From positions 125,596,376 to 125,660,375 of the forward strand of contig JAUPFV010000002.1 in the NCBI GenBank assembly GCA_036936605.1: a DNA stretch of 64,000 nucleotides. Reading direction: 5' to 3'. The notes beneath the pieces were generated by a model. That model did no database searches and was not told the DNA's origin. It saw nothing but the letters and a program-made list of their open reading frames with translations. Below, piece after piece: positions 46,688-58,433 of this stretch. Origin of the DNA: Limnanthes douglasii subsp. nivea. Taxonomy: Eukaryota > Streptophyta > Magnoliopsida > Brassicales > Limnanthaceae. A program made the position numbers and the translations under genes. Positions within the stretch are counted from its first letter, which is position 1. The number at the start of each line of letters is the position of its first letter.

Positions 46688-47103
46688 TATTATGAATGGG
46701 TCGAATAGTGCCTTGATAGTGTACCGTGTTCGGCGGTATAATTTTGTGTCTCTCATAGTGTCATTATGCCTTGACTATGTACCATGTTCGGCGGTACAGT
46801 TTTGTGTGATTGATAGTGAAGCTAAAATGGGTAATGTCATCTTTGGTCTCATGTATACGATCCCATTAGGACTATTATCTCGTAAGTCTATTTATTCCAT
46901 ATAAATAGATTACTAGGACTACACAAAAAGACAATCTGAAATCTGTAACATTTTCTATCATAGTGAAACTCTTTTCTCTGGCGGCGCCCGTGGACGTAGA
47001 CAATTGGCGAACCACGTTAAATCCTGTGTTCATTTAAGTTTTTCCTTCACATATGTTATGTGCTTGAGCCATTTTGTGATAGTTGTATAGAAATTTAATA
47101 ACG
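46688..47103 (+). repeat. 5' LTR of the copia element
   Basis: 416 bp, equal in length to the 3' LTR and differing by roughly 6 percent by eye. Its first TG is mutated to TA. It contains an internal tandem pair of ~58 bp (each with TGCCTTGA..TGTACC and GTTCGGCGGTA). Followed by AAT and the PBS. Confidence 0.9.
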
Positions 47104-47106
47104 AAT

Positions 47107-47120
47107 TGGTATCAGAGCCA
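47107..47120 (+). promoter_or_regulatory. copia primer-binding site (initiator tRNA-Met type)
   Basis: TGGTATCAGAGCCA, the standard plant copia PBS complementary to the 3' end of initiator methionine tRNA. Confidence 0.92.
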
Positions 47121-47158
47121 CGTGGTCAAATTAGGGTTTTTGCAATTAGGGTTTCACA

Positions 47159-48027
47159 ATGGCGTCTACAACAACAAAATACATTATTGAAAAATTTGAT
47201 GGAGGATCCAGCTTTGCATTGTGGAAGATTAAACTGAAATATTCATTGGTACAGCAAGGGCTGTGGAAGGCTGTGGAGAATAAGTTACCAAAACAGATGA
47301 AAGAAGAGGATAAACAAGATCTTCAAGAAAAGGCTTTGTACTGGATTTTAAAAAGTGTGAAAGACAATGTGCTTTGTGAGATTAGTGGTGAGAAGACTGC
47401 TGCCTGTGCATGGAAGAAACTAGGAGATCTTTACTCAGAGAAATCAGTAGTAAACCAATTATACTTGAAGAACCGTTTGTATGATTTCAGATTAAAAGAA
47501 GGTATGTCCATAACAGAGGACTTAGATAATTTTAAATCAATTATAATGGACTTGGAGAACATAGATATCAATATCGAGGATGCGGATCAAGCTTTGTTTG
47601 TATTGAGATCGTTACTAGCTCCTTATGAAAACTTCTTACATACCATTATGTATGGTATGGATAAGTTATCGCTAGCAGATGTCAAAGGGGCACTGAAATA
47701 AAAGGAGATGAGACAGTTGCAGCCAAACAATCAAGCTGAAGAGGAAGGTCTTATGACTAGGGGAAGATCTAAAAGCAAAGCGAGTTATTTGAGAAGGAAT
47801 AAGTGGTGGTCCAAGTCAAAGGTAAAGCACTCAAACTGTTATGAATGTGGTGAGCAGGGTCATTATAGGAGAGATTGCCCGAAACTGAATGGTAAGAAGG
47901 GAAATCAAAAGGAAAATGCAGCAAACATTGTAGAAGGTATGAATGATTCTGACGATAGTGAGAACAGTGGTAGAAGAGATGTATTATCCATGAGTTCAGA
48001 CTTTGGGCAAAACTCTTGGGTACTCGA
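47159..48027 (+). pseudogene. copia gag and start of protease
   Basis: Gag opens at MASTTTKYIIEKFDGGSSF (47159) with the copia/UBN2-type pattern LWKIKLKYSLVQQGLW, VNQLYLKNRLYDFRLKEG and LLAPYENFLHTIMY. A TAA at 47699-47701 interrupts it, and the frame then continues as KEMRQLQ to a basic stretch and a CCHC knuckle, CYECGEQGHYRRDC (47839-47880). It reaches the protease start NSWVLD at 48010-48027, where gypsy element 3 begins. Across the insert the frame continues as TG, giving the copia protease active-site motif LDTG. Confidence 0.9.
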
Positions 48028-48402
48028 TGATGAGTCCGGATTTTCTCACCACTCACTGAGGGAACCAGACAGGGGCAATTCGGACAAAAACCACCCACTG
48101 AACCATCCGAACAGGACTAAATGTATTAAAACCTAAATCACTTCATGACTAAGCTAATTACTTACTTGCTTAAAGATTAATGGGTCATTAAACTCGACCC
48201 GAATTCATAAGTTGACCTGAAAGCCCATAGGCCCATAATTAAGGGTATAAATACCCAACCACTTTCATTAATGAGGGTAATGAACATTTAATACAACCAG
48301 GCAGCTCAAATCTCTCACTACAATCTATCCAAACATTAAATACCCTTGAAACATCACAAAAATCTAAACAAAATTACCCTCAGTCGAAAATAAACCACAC
48401 CA
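48028..48402 (+). repeat. 5' LTR of gypsy element 3
   Basis: TGATGAGTCCGGATTTTC to AAACCACACCA, 375 bp. A TATA box lies in GGTATAAATACCCAACC (48244-48260). Confidence 0.93.
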
Positions 48403-48405
48403 AAT

Positions 48406-48423
48406 TGGCGACCACAATAGGAG
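48406..48423 (+). promoter_or_regulatory. primer-binding site of gypsy element 3
   Basis: TGGCGACCACAATAGGAG, three bases after the LTR. Position and TGGCG start mark it as the PBS; the tRNA is not assigned. Confidence 0.7.
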
Positions 48424-48429
48424 AAGAAG

Positions 48430-50223
48430 GTGCCTGAATCTAGCATTCAAAACCATCAAGAAAAACCAGTTCGGATGAATCCGGACGTGCAAGAAGTGCC
48501 ACCATCTTTGGCAGAAGTGGTGGGGGAAAATGATGAATATACGATTGAGGAGCGAGATAGGTTAAAAGTTGAAATAAAAGCTTTGAGGGCTGTCAAGAAG
48601 GCAGATATGGGCACAAAAGAGAAGTCTAAGGCGTCAGCAGCTCATCATACTGACAATCCAAGAGAGCATGAGCCATCAAAAACCCATGTGAGTGCAAAAA
48701 GGACTCATGCTAGCTCAAAAAAGTCTCACCGGTCTAAACCGGTGGAGAGCTCCGATTCAGACTCAGAGTCTTCCAATAACTCCTCAAATGAAGATGAAGT
48801 TGAAGAATCCTTGTCATCCAGCAGTGATGAAGGCCGTTCTAAAAAGAAACAAAAGTTGGTCAAAAAGTACTCAAGGAAATTGGGACAGGCATGGAAGGTT
48901 GAAGAGGCATCTGGGCAAAGGATTGTCTCACTGTCATGGCCGGAGACACGTAGATCGCTTGTTAATGGATCCTTTTGCCTTCCATGATGAGCCAGGTATC
49001 TTTGCAACTCCTAACGAAGCTACTGTATTCAGTCGTGGCCGGAATTGGAGACAATCTCCATTATCCTCCAAGATACTGTCCGGAAACCTTCCTAAGAGGT
49101 TTGACAGTACGAAAATGGAAAAATATGATGGCAGTAAAGACCCGGATAACCACTTGGAACAATTCAAAAAATTTATGATGAATTTTGATGATGACGACAA
49201 ATTACTTTGTAGAGCATTCTCCCAATCTTTTACGGGGAGTGCTCTGAAATGGTACAATAGTTTGCCAAAGGGTTGCATCGGAAATTTTGACACTTTTTGG
49301 GTGGCTTTTTAGAGCAGTTTGTTGGAAGTAAGGAAGTGAAGGGCAATGGAGACACAAATATCCATTGTGCCCAAGAACCAAACAAATCTTTAAAGGAATA
49401 CATAAGTCGTTTTGTAAATACCAAGAATGGATTGGCTGATTTCTTTGAACAAGTAGCAATAGCTTCTTTGAGGCAGGGCTTGAACCCTGGAAACTTGGCT
49501 GATTCGGTAACCAGGAAGAAGGCCATGACATGGGGAGGTCTGCTGAATCAGGTCGGTAAACAGATTAATATAGATGAAACAAATAAAACTAGGGTGCATC
49601 GGCAGGTGAGGTCTGCTCCAGCTGCACCAAATCAAAACGAAAACCAGTCCGGGAACAAGGCCAAGGAAGCCGGACAGGGTCATAACAGAGCCAAAGCTCA
49701 GTCTCATCCAACTGCACCAGCCCAGAGCCAGCAATCTAGGAATAAGCGAGGGCCTTGGGTTCAACCAGAGTGGTTTGCTGAGTTGAAAGAAAGCGTAGCC
49801 ACTATTTATGACAAAACAAAAGACGAAGTACACTACAGATGGCCGGCTGCATTACAATCTCCTAGAGAGAGCCGCAATAATTGTTTCTGCCAGTATCACA
49901 ATGATACTGGCCATACCACTGAGGATTGTATTGCGTTGAAACAAGAAGTGCAGAATTTGATTGAAAGAGGAAAATTGGGGGCGTATGTTAAAAGAAGAGG
50001 TGAAAATAGGTCTGATAATGCTCATCAGACTGGTCCAAACAATGCAGGCACGTCGGCTCCGGATGGGGCTATGGTTATATTCGAAAGGTTCGATGTAGAG
50101 TCAGAATATTTAGATCTTGATCCAACCCGGAATAAAGTGGGTGTTATCACAGAGCATTGCAAGATGATGTCCGACTTATTAACTTTTTTCAGTCGCTTAC
50201 AATATTCGGGGGAGACACCATGA
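48430..50223 (+). pseudogene. gypsy element 3 gag
   Basis: Structural capsid protein. The first frame (48430-48987) is charged, with a Ser/Asp/Glu-rich stretch (SSDSDSESSNNSSNEDEVEE) and a basic KKKQKLVKKYSRK. A frame change near 48930 leads to the gag core MEKYDGSKDPDNHLEQF and AFSQSFTGSALKWYNSLP (49115-49270). A second change near 49300 leads to FRVNTKNG-like capsid sequence (NKSLKEYISRFVNTKNGLA), then GPWVQPEWFAELKES and a CQYHNDTGHTTEDC knuckle-like motif (49887-49928). Ends at 50223. Two frameshifts or stops make it non-functional as read. Confidence 0.85.
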
Positions 50224-50337
50224 CCGCACCAACTACTTCTTCGAGAAAGAGGCACGTTCATACTTTAGCTACCCAACTGGAAGGAGGCATGACTTCCTAT
50301 CAATCACAGATTCCATTTCCCTTTATTATTATTTTAT

Positions 50338-52829
50338 GAGGATGACTTGAGGGATATTGCTGGTCCTCATGAAGATGCTGTTGTCATAGGAGCATCCATT
50401 GGGGGCAATGACATAAGACGAATTTTGGTGGACACCGGAAGTTCTGCGAATAATCTCTTTTTAACTTCCTACAAAAAATGAAAAATCCGGTAGTAATTCA
50501 ACGTTCGAACAGGTCAATTGTGGGTTTCACTGGAAGCTCAGCAGATGTGATCGGGGAGTTCGAGGAGGAGGTTTTATTGGGCAAAGGCCCTTTTAAAAAG
50601 ATGGTTAGAATACTATTTATTGTGGTAGATTGTCGCACTTGTTATAATGCTATTCTGGGGAGATCTTGGCTCTCCAGGATGCATGTTGTGGCTTCAACAG
50701 TCCACAAATGCTTGAATTATGTTGTGCAAGGACAAGTGGGAGTTGTTCGAAGCAGCCAAAAGGTAGCAAGAGAGTGTTATGCAACAGTACTGGCCCCTCA
50801 GACGTTGGGGGCAGTCCGGATCAATGAGGAATGGCAGTTTGAGGGGCCCTCTAGGGGAGAGGGTGAAATTGATGACCCCAGAGAGACCCCTGGTGTTTTA
50901 ATACCAATTGAAGAAGTTGAAACTCGCTCTCTAGGTGAAGGAAAAATTGTCAAGATAGGATCTAAGATGACATCGGAATTGAAGGGTAAAATGTTAGATT
51001 TCTTAAAAGACTATCGACATGTCTTTGCTTGGTGCAATGCTGATGTTACCGGAGTACCAGCAGACATTATATCACACCAATCATCCATCCGAAGGGACAT
51101 AGCACCTGTTGTACAAAAGAGGAGAGCCTTTTCTAAGGAAAAGGTTGTTGTCATAGTTCAAGAGGTTGATCGGCTTACTAAAATAGGGCACATAAAGTAA
51201 TCTCAATACCCTTTATGGGCAGCCAACCCGGTGTTGGTGAAAAAGAAAAATGGTAAGTGGCGTATGTGCATCGATTTCACAGATCTCAATAGAGCTTGCC
51301 TAAACGATTTATATCCGGTCCCCCGAATTGATCAGTTGGTGGACTCCACATCTGGAAACAAGCTGTTGTCCTTTATGGATGCCTTCTCCGGGTATAATCA
51401 GATTCAAGTAGATCCGAAGGATCAAGAACATACCACATTTGTTACTGATAGGGACCTCCATTGTTACAAGGTAATGCCGTTTAGGTTAAACAATGCTGGG
51501 GCTACTTATCAGAGGTTGGTGAACAAGGCTTTTGCTGATCAAATTGGAAGAAACATGGAAGTTTACATCGATGACATGATGGTGAAAAGTGTGGACGAAG
51601 AGCTACACTTGGCAGATCTCCAAGAAACTTTTGCTAACTTGGTGAAAGTAAATTTAAAATTGAACCCAGAAAAGTGTGTCTTTGGAGTACAGTCCGGGAA
51701 ATTCTTGGGGTATGTGATAAGTGAGAAAGGGATACAGCCTGATCCAGACCAGCTTAATGTTTTACTACAAATAGAGCATCCTCGGAATATTAAAGAGGTA
51801 CAACGATTGACTGGGAGGCTGGCTGCACTAAACCGTTTTATTTCAAGGTCTTCGGACAGGTGCACCCCGTTTTTTCAAACTCTGAAAGGTGCAAAAGATT
51901 TCAACTGGTCCCCACAGTGTGATGAGGCCTTCAATGAGATTAAAAAGCACTTGTCTTCTCCCAAGATTTTGTTTAAACCTATTGATGGAGAGACCATCTA
52001 CGTGTACTTAGCAGTCTCTGATTGTGCTATAAGTGCAGTGTTGGTAAGGGAAGTGGATAATTATCCTCGACCGGTGTACTATATCAGTAAAAGCTTGAAT
52101 GATGCAGAAAAACGGTATTTAAAGCTTGAAAAATTAGCACTAGCCCTGGTGATTGCTGCGAGGAAAATGAGGCCCTATTTTCAGGCTCATTCTATCATTA
52201 TCCTAACGTCTTTTCCCTTGAAAAACGTTCTCCAAAAGGCAGACATTTCAAGTAGAATGACCAAGTGGTCAGTAGAGCTGGGAGACTACGATATTGATTT
52301 TTCCCCTCGAACAGCAGTCAAAGCCCAAACTGTGGTTGATTTCTTAGTTGAATTCCATTCAGATTGGGATACTAAACAAGCAACCGATGTAAAAGATAAA
52401 AAAGTATGGATTGTCCGGACTGATGGTGGATCAAGTACCATGGGTTGTGGTGCTGGGATATGTTTAACCTCTCCGTACGGTGACATAATGTACCAGGCTA
52501 TATGTTTTGCCTTCAGGGCTTCCAATAATGAGTCCGAATATGAAGCTGCTATAGCTGGTTTGAAGTTAGCTCTTATCTGTGGAGCCAAAAGGGTCAGGTT
52601 AATGCGCGACTCTCAGCTTCTTATCCATCATGCACAAGGTCAATCCGAAGCCAAAATAGAGCAGTTGATTAAATATTTATTCATCCTTAAAGAAGTGGCA
52701 CTCAATTTCAAAAGCGCCACTTATGAGCACATATCCCGAACGGAAAATACACTAGCAGACTCCTTGGCAACCATAGCCTACTATGAGTCCTACCCTTGGA
52801 TACATATGCAAGAATGCCCATCCATTTAA
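50338..52829 (+). pseudogene. gypsy element 3 protease, reverse transcriptase, RNase H and aRNase H
   Basis: Protease: IGGNDIRRILVDTGSSAN (50400-50455), then a frame change and CYNAILGRSWLSRM. Reverse transcriptase after a single TAA at 51198-51200: NPVLVKKKNGKWRMCIDF, MDAFSGYNQIQ, KVMPFRLNNAGATYQ, and the catalytic YIDDMMVKS (51565-51591). First RNase H: YISKSLNDAEKRYLKLEKLA. Second, archaeal-type RNase H at 52405-52800: VRTDGGSSTMGCGAG, ASNNESEYEAAIAGL, MRDSQLLIH, ENTLADSLAT, with its Asp and Glu residues kept. The dual RNase H marks the Tat lineage. The 532-codon frame 51231-52829 is open. Confidence 0.92.
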
Positions 52830-52984
52830 ATTAATCCGGATAAGGAAGAAGAAAGTTTGAATATAGAGATAAAACAACCCCAAGATTGGAGATTTCCTCT
52901 CCTTCAATATCTCAGATGACATCATGCCTCCGGAAAGAGCAGTAGCAAGGAAAATAAAATACAAGGCTCGTGGTTTTGTCATCC

Positions 52985-54120
52985 TAAGAGATGTTCTTTA
53001 TAAAAAAATCCTATAGTAAACCCCTCTTGCGATGTTTGGGGATCGACGAGTCTCAAATAGTGCTCTCCGAATTACATGATGGTGAGGGATCATCACACTG
53101 TCGATTCAGGGCTCTAACTAGAAGAGTTTTGTTAGCTGGGTACTATTGGCCCTCCATAATGCAAGATGCCAAAGAGTTGGTAAAAAAGTGTGATCTATGC
53201 CAACGATATAGTAATAAAATTCATACTCCAGCTGTCCCTTTAGAGTCAATTTCTGAGCCAATACCCTTTGCTCGATGGGGGCTGGATTTAGTGGGACCTC
53301 TACCCATGGCGTCTGAGGGGTGTAGAACTATAATTGTTGCCATTGATTAATTTTCAAAGTGGATCGAAGCAGCCCCATTGGCAGGAACTACCTCGAAAGC
53401 TGTTATCAAATTCATCATGTCTAACATTTGTTGCAGGTTTGGAGTTCCACAGAAGATAACTACAGACAACGGGCTACAATTCGACAACAAAGAAATGGAG
53501 ACTTTATGTGCCTCTAGAGGCATTCAAAACTGCTTCTCTTCTCCTTTCCACCCACAAGCAAACGGTCAAGTTGAAGTGGGTAACAGGACCATACTGTCCG
53601 GTGTTAAAAATAATTTAGAGGGAGCTGCTGGAAAATGGCCAAGTTATCTACAAAAAGTCTTATGGGCTTACCGGACCACTCCCGGGGCTGCAACACAAGA
53701 GTCTCCCTTTGCCTTAGTATATGGGATGGATGCCATAGCTCCCATGGAAGCTACTCTTCCTTCCTTTCGAGTTCATAATTTTTCCAAACACGCTAACAAA
53801 GTGGCAGTCAGAGGCCAGCTTGATTTAATAGAAGAAAGATGAGTTAAGGCTCACCTCAGAGCCACACAATATCAAGGTTTGATGAGAAGTAGGTTTGCTT
53901 CTAAAATTAAGAGAAGGGATTTTCAACCAGGGGATAAAGTATTGAGGAAAGTCTTCCTACATACCAAGGAGAAGCAGTTCGGCAAGGTAGCTCCAACTTG
54001 GGAAGGACCCTATGTGGTCAGCGAAAAGCTTAAGCCTGGGACATATCGGCTCTAAGATAAGGATGGAAGGATTTTGAATCACCCTTGGAACATTGAGCAC
54101 CTCCGGTTGTACTTGGAATG
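52985..54120 (+). pseudogene. gypsy element 3 integrase
   Basis: H2C2 zinc finger (HDGEGSSHCRF ... CDLCQRY, 53080-53205). Catalytic core: GLDLVGPLPM, KITTDNGLQFDNK and FHPQANGQVEVGNRT, holding the D, D and E residues. C-terminal domain: FQPGDKVLRKVFLHTKEK and GPYVVSEKLKPGTYRL. Stops: TAA at 53348, TGA at 53840, TAA at 54054. A frame change separates it from the RNase H. Confidence 0.9.
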
Positions 54121-54629
54121 AAAACTATGTAAATATTTACTTGTTTAAAAGTTCATTTAAATATTTGGGGGCATACTCTTTCCTACCATAGTGGCGTGGG
54201 GAGGTTTTAATGAGGTGTCCGGTCTTTTTTATAAAATATGATGCCTTCTTAAGAGATTCGGAGTGTTTCAGTTAATAGTTTTCTTTGAATTTTTTTATCA
54301 ATGACAGACCGGATTGAGTTGGTGGAGTGATGAATATTTAAAGATTTTTCATCGGAGAATTTAAACACTCTCACTTTAAAATACTTATGAAATAACTAAG
54401 GGCTGTTTAAACATTAGCCACCAAAGTTGAAAAACTATGAAACAATGCAAGAGTTGTGTAAAATAAAACTACCCATTAAGATATACGAAATGCCTTGGCC
54501 ATCCAAGGACTTTGAATTCTCAAAAGAGAAAGGTTTATCCAGACAAGGGCCAGACATGGTTACAAAAAATGCCTTGGCCATCCAAGGACTTTGGTTTAAT
54601 CACAAAAAATTAAAAAGATGGTTGATACT
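54121..54629. other. 3' spacer of gypsy element 3
   Basis: Non-coding spacer between integrase and antisense gene, holding a 25-bp direct repeat, ATGCCTTGGCCATCCAAGGA plus CTTTG (about 54490 and 54569). Each copy contains a small CCTTGG..CCAAGG palindrome. Confidence 0.7.
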
Positions 54630-57616
54630 TTAAGACTGAGCTTTCGTAGATGGCTCAGCCTCACTTGGCTTCTTCTTCTTCGGGTCATCATTTTATTTAT
54701 CCGGGCTCTCCCCAGTCTTTTCCTCTTCATCGGTGGTGTCATCCCAGCCACTGGAGTAGTTATGCCTGTCACCATCAGCCATCGTGTCGAATGGGAGGTC
54801 TTCATACTCTACAAACTTCCATAGATCTCCCAGTGTCCTCTTCAGAAATTTCTCATGAAGAAGCAAGACCATGTCTGACTTGACTTCGACATACCTCTTC
54901 TCTTGAGAATCTATCACCTCGTTGGTATAAGCATCAATCCTAGCTTGGATTATTTTCTCTTGCTCCCTTAACAAGTCAGCTTTTTCTTGTCAGCCTTGGA
55001 CACAGTATTTTCAAGTGAAACCTTGTCATTGGTTAGGGTCTGAATGATGCTATCTTTGGCCTTCACCTCCTCTTTTGAAGAAAAGAGGTTTCTCTCCAGA
55101 TCAGATTGCTTCAATTGGAGTTCTTTGAAAACTCCCTCCGAAGTGGCCAACCTGGTGGCCAACTCCTCCTGACTTTTCTTCAACTCCTCATTCTCTTTCT
55201 TCAATGCCTCAGCATTTTGGTTGGCACTAAGGAGGTCACTAGACAACTTCTCTTTGTCAGAGTTGAGGGTATTGATGATGGATGACTGATTGCGCACTTG
55301 CTTCTCCAAGGTAAGCACTGGCTGGATATTGCTCAATAAGGAGTGGGTGATGATGTCTCTCTCACTCGAAACAGAAAACGACTTGCCATTGAAGGTGACG
55401 ATGTTCGAAGAGCTTGGCGGGGAGGTAGGGTCCAACAAAATCATATTTGGCAAAGTCTTTAAAGTAAAGACCAATCCCTTGAAGCCCTGTGATGTCGACA
55501 CCATCAATGTTGATGTCCCCTCCGGCACCCTCTCCAGTGTGAAAGTCACTTGGGATTTCTTCTGCTTGAGTGGGGTCAGCTGGGTCAACTGGAGGTAGAG
55601 ACTCCGAAGCCCGGAGAGAAACTTAATCTCCCTTGGAGGTTTTCTTTTTCTTGGCATCCCTGTCTCCATCTTCTACTCCCCATTTTCTGTCCTTTTTAGG
55701 AGCCTTTGGGGGTTTTGGAGACCCAACTACTTCCTTGGTGCTTTCGTGTTCCACCACTTGCAATAAAGTAACATCAATTTGCCCTTGATCTTGTCCCTCT
55801 GGGTTTGTTGGGACAGCTTCATCCAAGTCGGTAGGATTGGCCTCAACGACACCTTGCTTGGCCTTAACTTTCTTGCCCTTCATTTTTCTTGGGGGTTTAG
55901 CTCTACCCAGCAAGACCAATTTCCCATCTTTTCCCTCTGTCTTCTGAAGAATCACTCCCGGAGGGGGTGGAGTGGTTAATTCTTCCCAAGACAAGTCCCT
56001 CGGTCGGTTGTATTCCAGAGATGAGATCTTATTAAATTTCCTCCGGTAAAACAATTGTGGAAGCGATTTCCCCATTTCTCAGCAGCCCAAGCATTTAGCT
56101 TGGTACAAGTGGTTTACCAGTGTCTAAGTAATCATTGAAATCCTTGGGCAGCACTACCAAAAAAAACCAAAAGAAGAGGAATTTGACAAACAAATTTGTT
56201 ATAAGTAAAAGTAGAAGTATGTGATGAGATTTTTACCATCGCTTTGCCATCTGCTTGTAAGCATGCTTGGGTTGACACCAGCTTTAATTTTCTTCCCATT
56301 CTCCCAGGCACCACTGATGAACAGAAATTGAGTCTTCCAGCTTTTCTCCGACTCAAATAAGTCATCCACCGCCTTATAGTTATCGCCCATGTTAAAATAA
56401 TAGAAAGGGATGTGGTGGTGCCTGCAAAGGCTGACCACTGCAACAAACTGCTCCATCGGAAGAAGGATTCCGGAGAGCCTGGAGGCCATAATACAATCCA
56501 TAAGCGTATACCAAGCATTGGGGCTCAATTGGCTTGGGCAGAGCTTTATGAGATGGAAATATCTAACGATTTCTGGATCTAAGGGAAGCATAAGCCCCCA
56601 GTTGAATAGCTCAGTGAAGAAGACTATCTCACTCAGCCTGCGATCCATCGGTGTCTCCGGATCCACTGGTATCCTCACTTTGACATTTTCAGGGATCCCC
56701 CACTTTGTCCGCATCCACCCCAGTTCGGCTGTGTGGATAAAAGCATAATTAATCTTCTGCATAGCCAGCAGGTACCTTACACTTACTTTGTGGAAGCAAG
56801 GTCCCACTTTTCCCACAAGGCACTCCGGCAGATCCGGGTGTTTTAAGCATAGCTTCTCCTTGCCCTTGCTTTTCTTGGCAGCAGCAGCCTCACTTGTTTG
56901 CCCGGAGACGTCGCTCTCGAAGGGGGCTTCTTCAATACTATCCTCCATTACATCCTCCATTACCCTGGAAGGATTATCGGTTGTTTTTGGAAGAGAAGAG
57001 CTGGTGGTTGGCTCACTAGGTCCTCCAGATGGTTGAGCGTTACTTTCCTCTTGTGGTCTGGAGTCCGGTTGGGGCTCAGATCCGGAGGTCTATTTCCGAA
57101 GGCTTGAACTGGTTGCCTCCGGACCGGACAATGTTTCCTTGGGATTTTAATGGGCGCTTCTAACCCTGTAGTTTTACTCTTAGCCCCAGACTTAGAAGGC
57201 GTGGATTTGGCAGGTTTAGGCTGTGCAGTTGCAGCCTGCCCTCTCACCAAACGACCCCTTCATCGATCTACCGGTTTCTCTGGGGAGATATCAGCGTCTG
57301 ATCCCATGGCAATAAATGGAGAAGGTTTTTTAAAGCTTCTAACCGCCTGCTCTGGTTCAACAACGGGCTCTGATTCTTGGACTAATGAGCCTGCAGCGAT
57401 TGGAGAAAGGTTGGACTGTAATAACCTTCTGAGTTTAGGGCTTTTGGCAGAAGATGAACCCCGATCAAATTCTGAACTTGGTGTGACAGACTTGTCAATA
57501 GGAGAAACAGGGAGGCCTGCAGCAATGCCTTTTTCTCGTTCGACTTTTTGAGCTTTTTCTAACTCCGACAAGTTGAGCCACCCACCTTTTATTAGGGAAT
57601 TTTTTGCTGTGAACAT
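54630..57616 (-). pseudogene. antisense gene (aORF) of gypsy element 3, Transposase_28-like
   Basis: Best-preserved copy. N-terminus MFTAKNSLIKGGWLNLSELE (57616), then Pro/Ser/Lys-rich sequence. Core frame 56960-56199: LPECLVGKVGPCFHKVSVR, LAMQKINYAFIHTAELGWM, WGIPENVKVRIPVDPETPMD, LFNWGLMLPLDPEIVRYFH, CPSQLSPNAWYTLMDCIMA, HIPFYYFNMGDNYK, FLFISGAWENGKK. A likely intron follows (donor near 56235, acceptor near 56150). Next come AWAAEKWGNRFHNCF, a basic, Pro-rich linker (PPRKMKGKKVKAKQG), and a long coiled coil (55300-54970: SLENTVSK, heptad-like Leu/Glu/Lys). It ends in an acidic tail and PKKKKPSEAEPSTKAQS. Frameshifts near 57255, 56970, 56000 and 55640 and a stop at about 54690. Function unknown. 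Confidence 0.8.
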
Positions 57617-58052
57617 AAACTCACACCAAACGAAGGGTTTTTGAGAGATAAAAGCCTTGAAGATTAACAGAGTAGGGATAGTGAAGATGGTAAAACAGTG
57701 AAAAGTGGACTAATTTATACTAAAAGAACAAATGATGCTTTGATACGTAGGAGAATACGAAAAGATAGGTGTAATGATTAAAGACGGCGCTGATGTCACT
57801 AACATTAATTAAGAGGTTACTTTTCGAAGTAAGTGGAAGCGCCATTCTTGGAGAAAAATGGCCGGTAAGGTGAATCAGAGGAGGACACGTGTCCCACTAT
57901 CTCTGGCAAAACCGTTCAGCTTCCAAGGGTTTCAGTCAATCCGGATAAAGTCGTTACACATTTCGAAATGTACGGACATAGTTATGGGAACACTTGAACT
58001 ATTTTCTAGGTCTTGTCAAAGGCCTTCGAACATAACCTAAAAAAGTGGCTAC

Positions 58053-58428
58053 TGATGAGTCCGGATTTTCTCATCACTCACTGAGGGAACCAGACAAGGG
58101 TAATTTGGACAAAAACCACCCATTGAACCATCCGAATAGGACTAAATGTATTAAAACCTAAATCACTTCATGAATAAGCTAATTAATTACTTTCTTAAAG
58201 ATTAATGGGTCATTAAACTCGACCCAAATTCATAAGTTGACCCGAAAGCCCATGTGGCCCATAATTAAGGGTATAAATACCCAACCACTTTCATTAATGA
58301 GGGTAATGAACATTTAATACAACCAGGCAGCTCAAATCTCTCACTACAATCTATCCAAACATTAAATACCCTTGAAACATCACAAAACTCTAGACAAAAT
58401 TACCCTCAGTAAAAAATAAATCACACCA
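58053..58428 (+). repeat. 3' LTR of gypsy element 3
   Basis: 376 bp, TGATGAGTCCGG to ATCACACCA. Preceded by a purine-rich AAAAAAGTGGCTAC that may be the polypurine tract. About 18 substitutions and one small indel from the 5' LTR, many of them C to T or G to A. Confidence 0.93.
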
Positions 58429-58433
58429 CTCGA

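Larger units (their letters stand above)
48028..58428 (+). mobile_element. Ty3/gypsy element 3 (Tat-like), nearly complete
   Basis: 10.4 kb with LTRs of 375 and 376 bp, a perfect 5-bp TSD CTCGA (48023-48027 and 58429-58433), PBS, gag, protease, RT, two RNase H domains, integrase, and an antisense gene before the 3' LTR. The LTRs differ at about 18 sites (about 95 percent identity), so it is younger than the copia element it sits in. A handful of stops and frameshifts disable each frame, but all domains are present. It is the reference copy for reading elements 1 and 2. Confidence 0.95.

Noticed and set aside
55290..55598. 102-codon plus-strand frame opposite the coiled-coil region
   Set aside because: Shadow of the antisense gene's coiled-coil segment on the minus strand.
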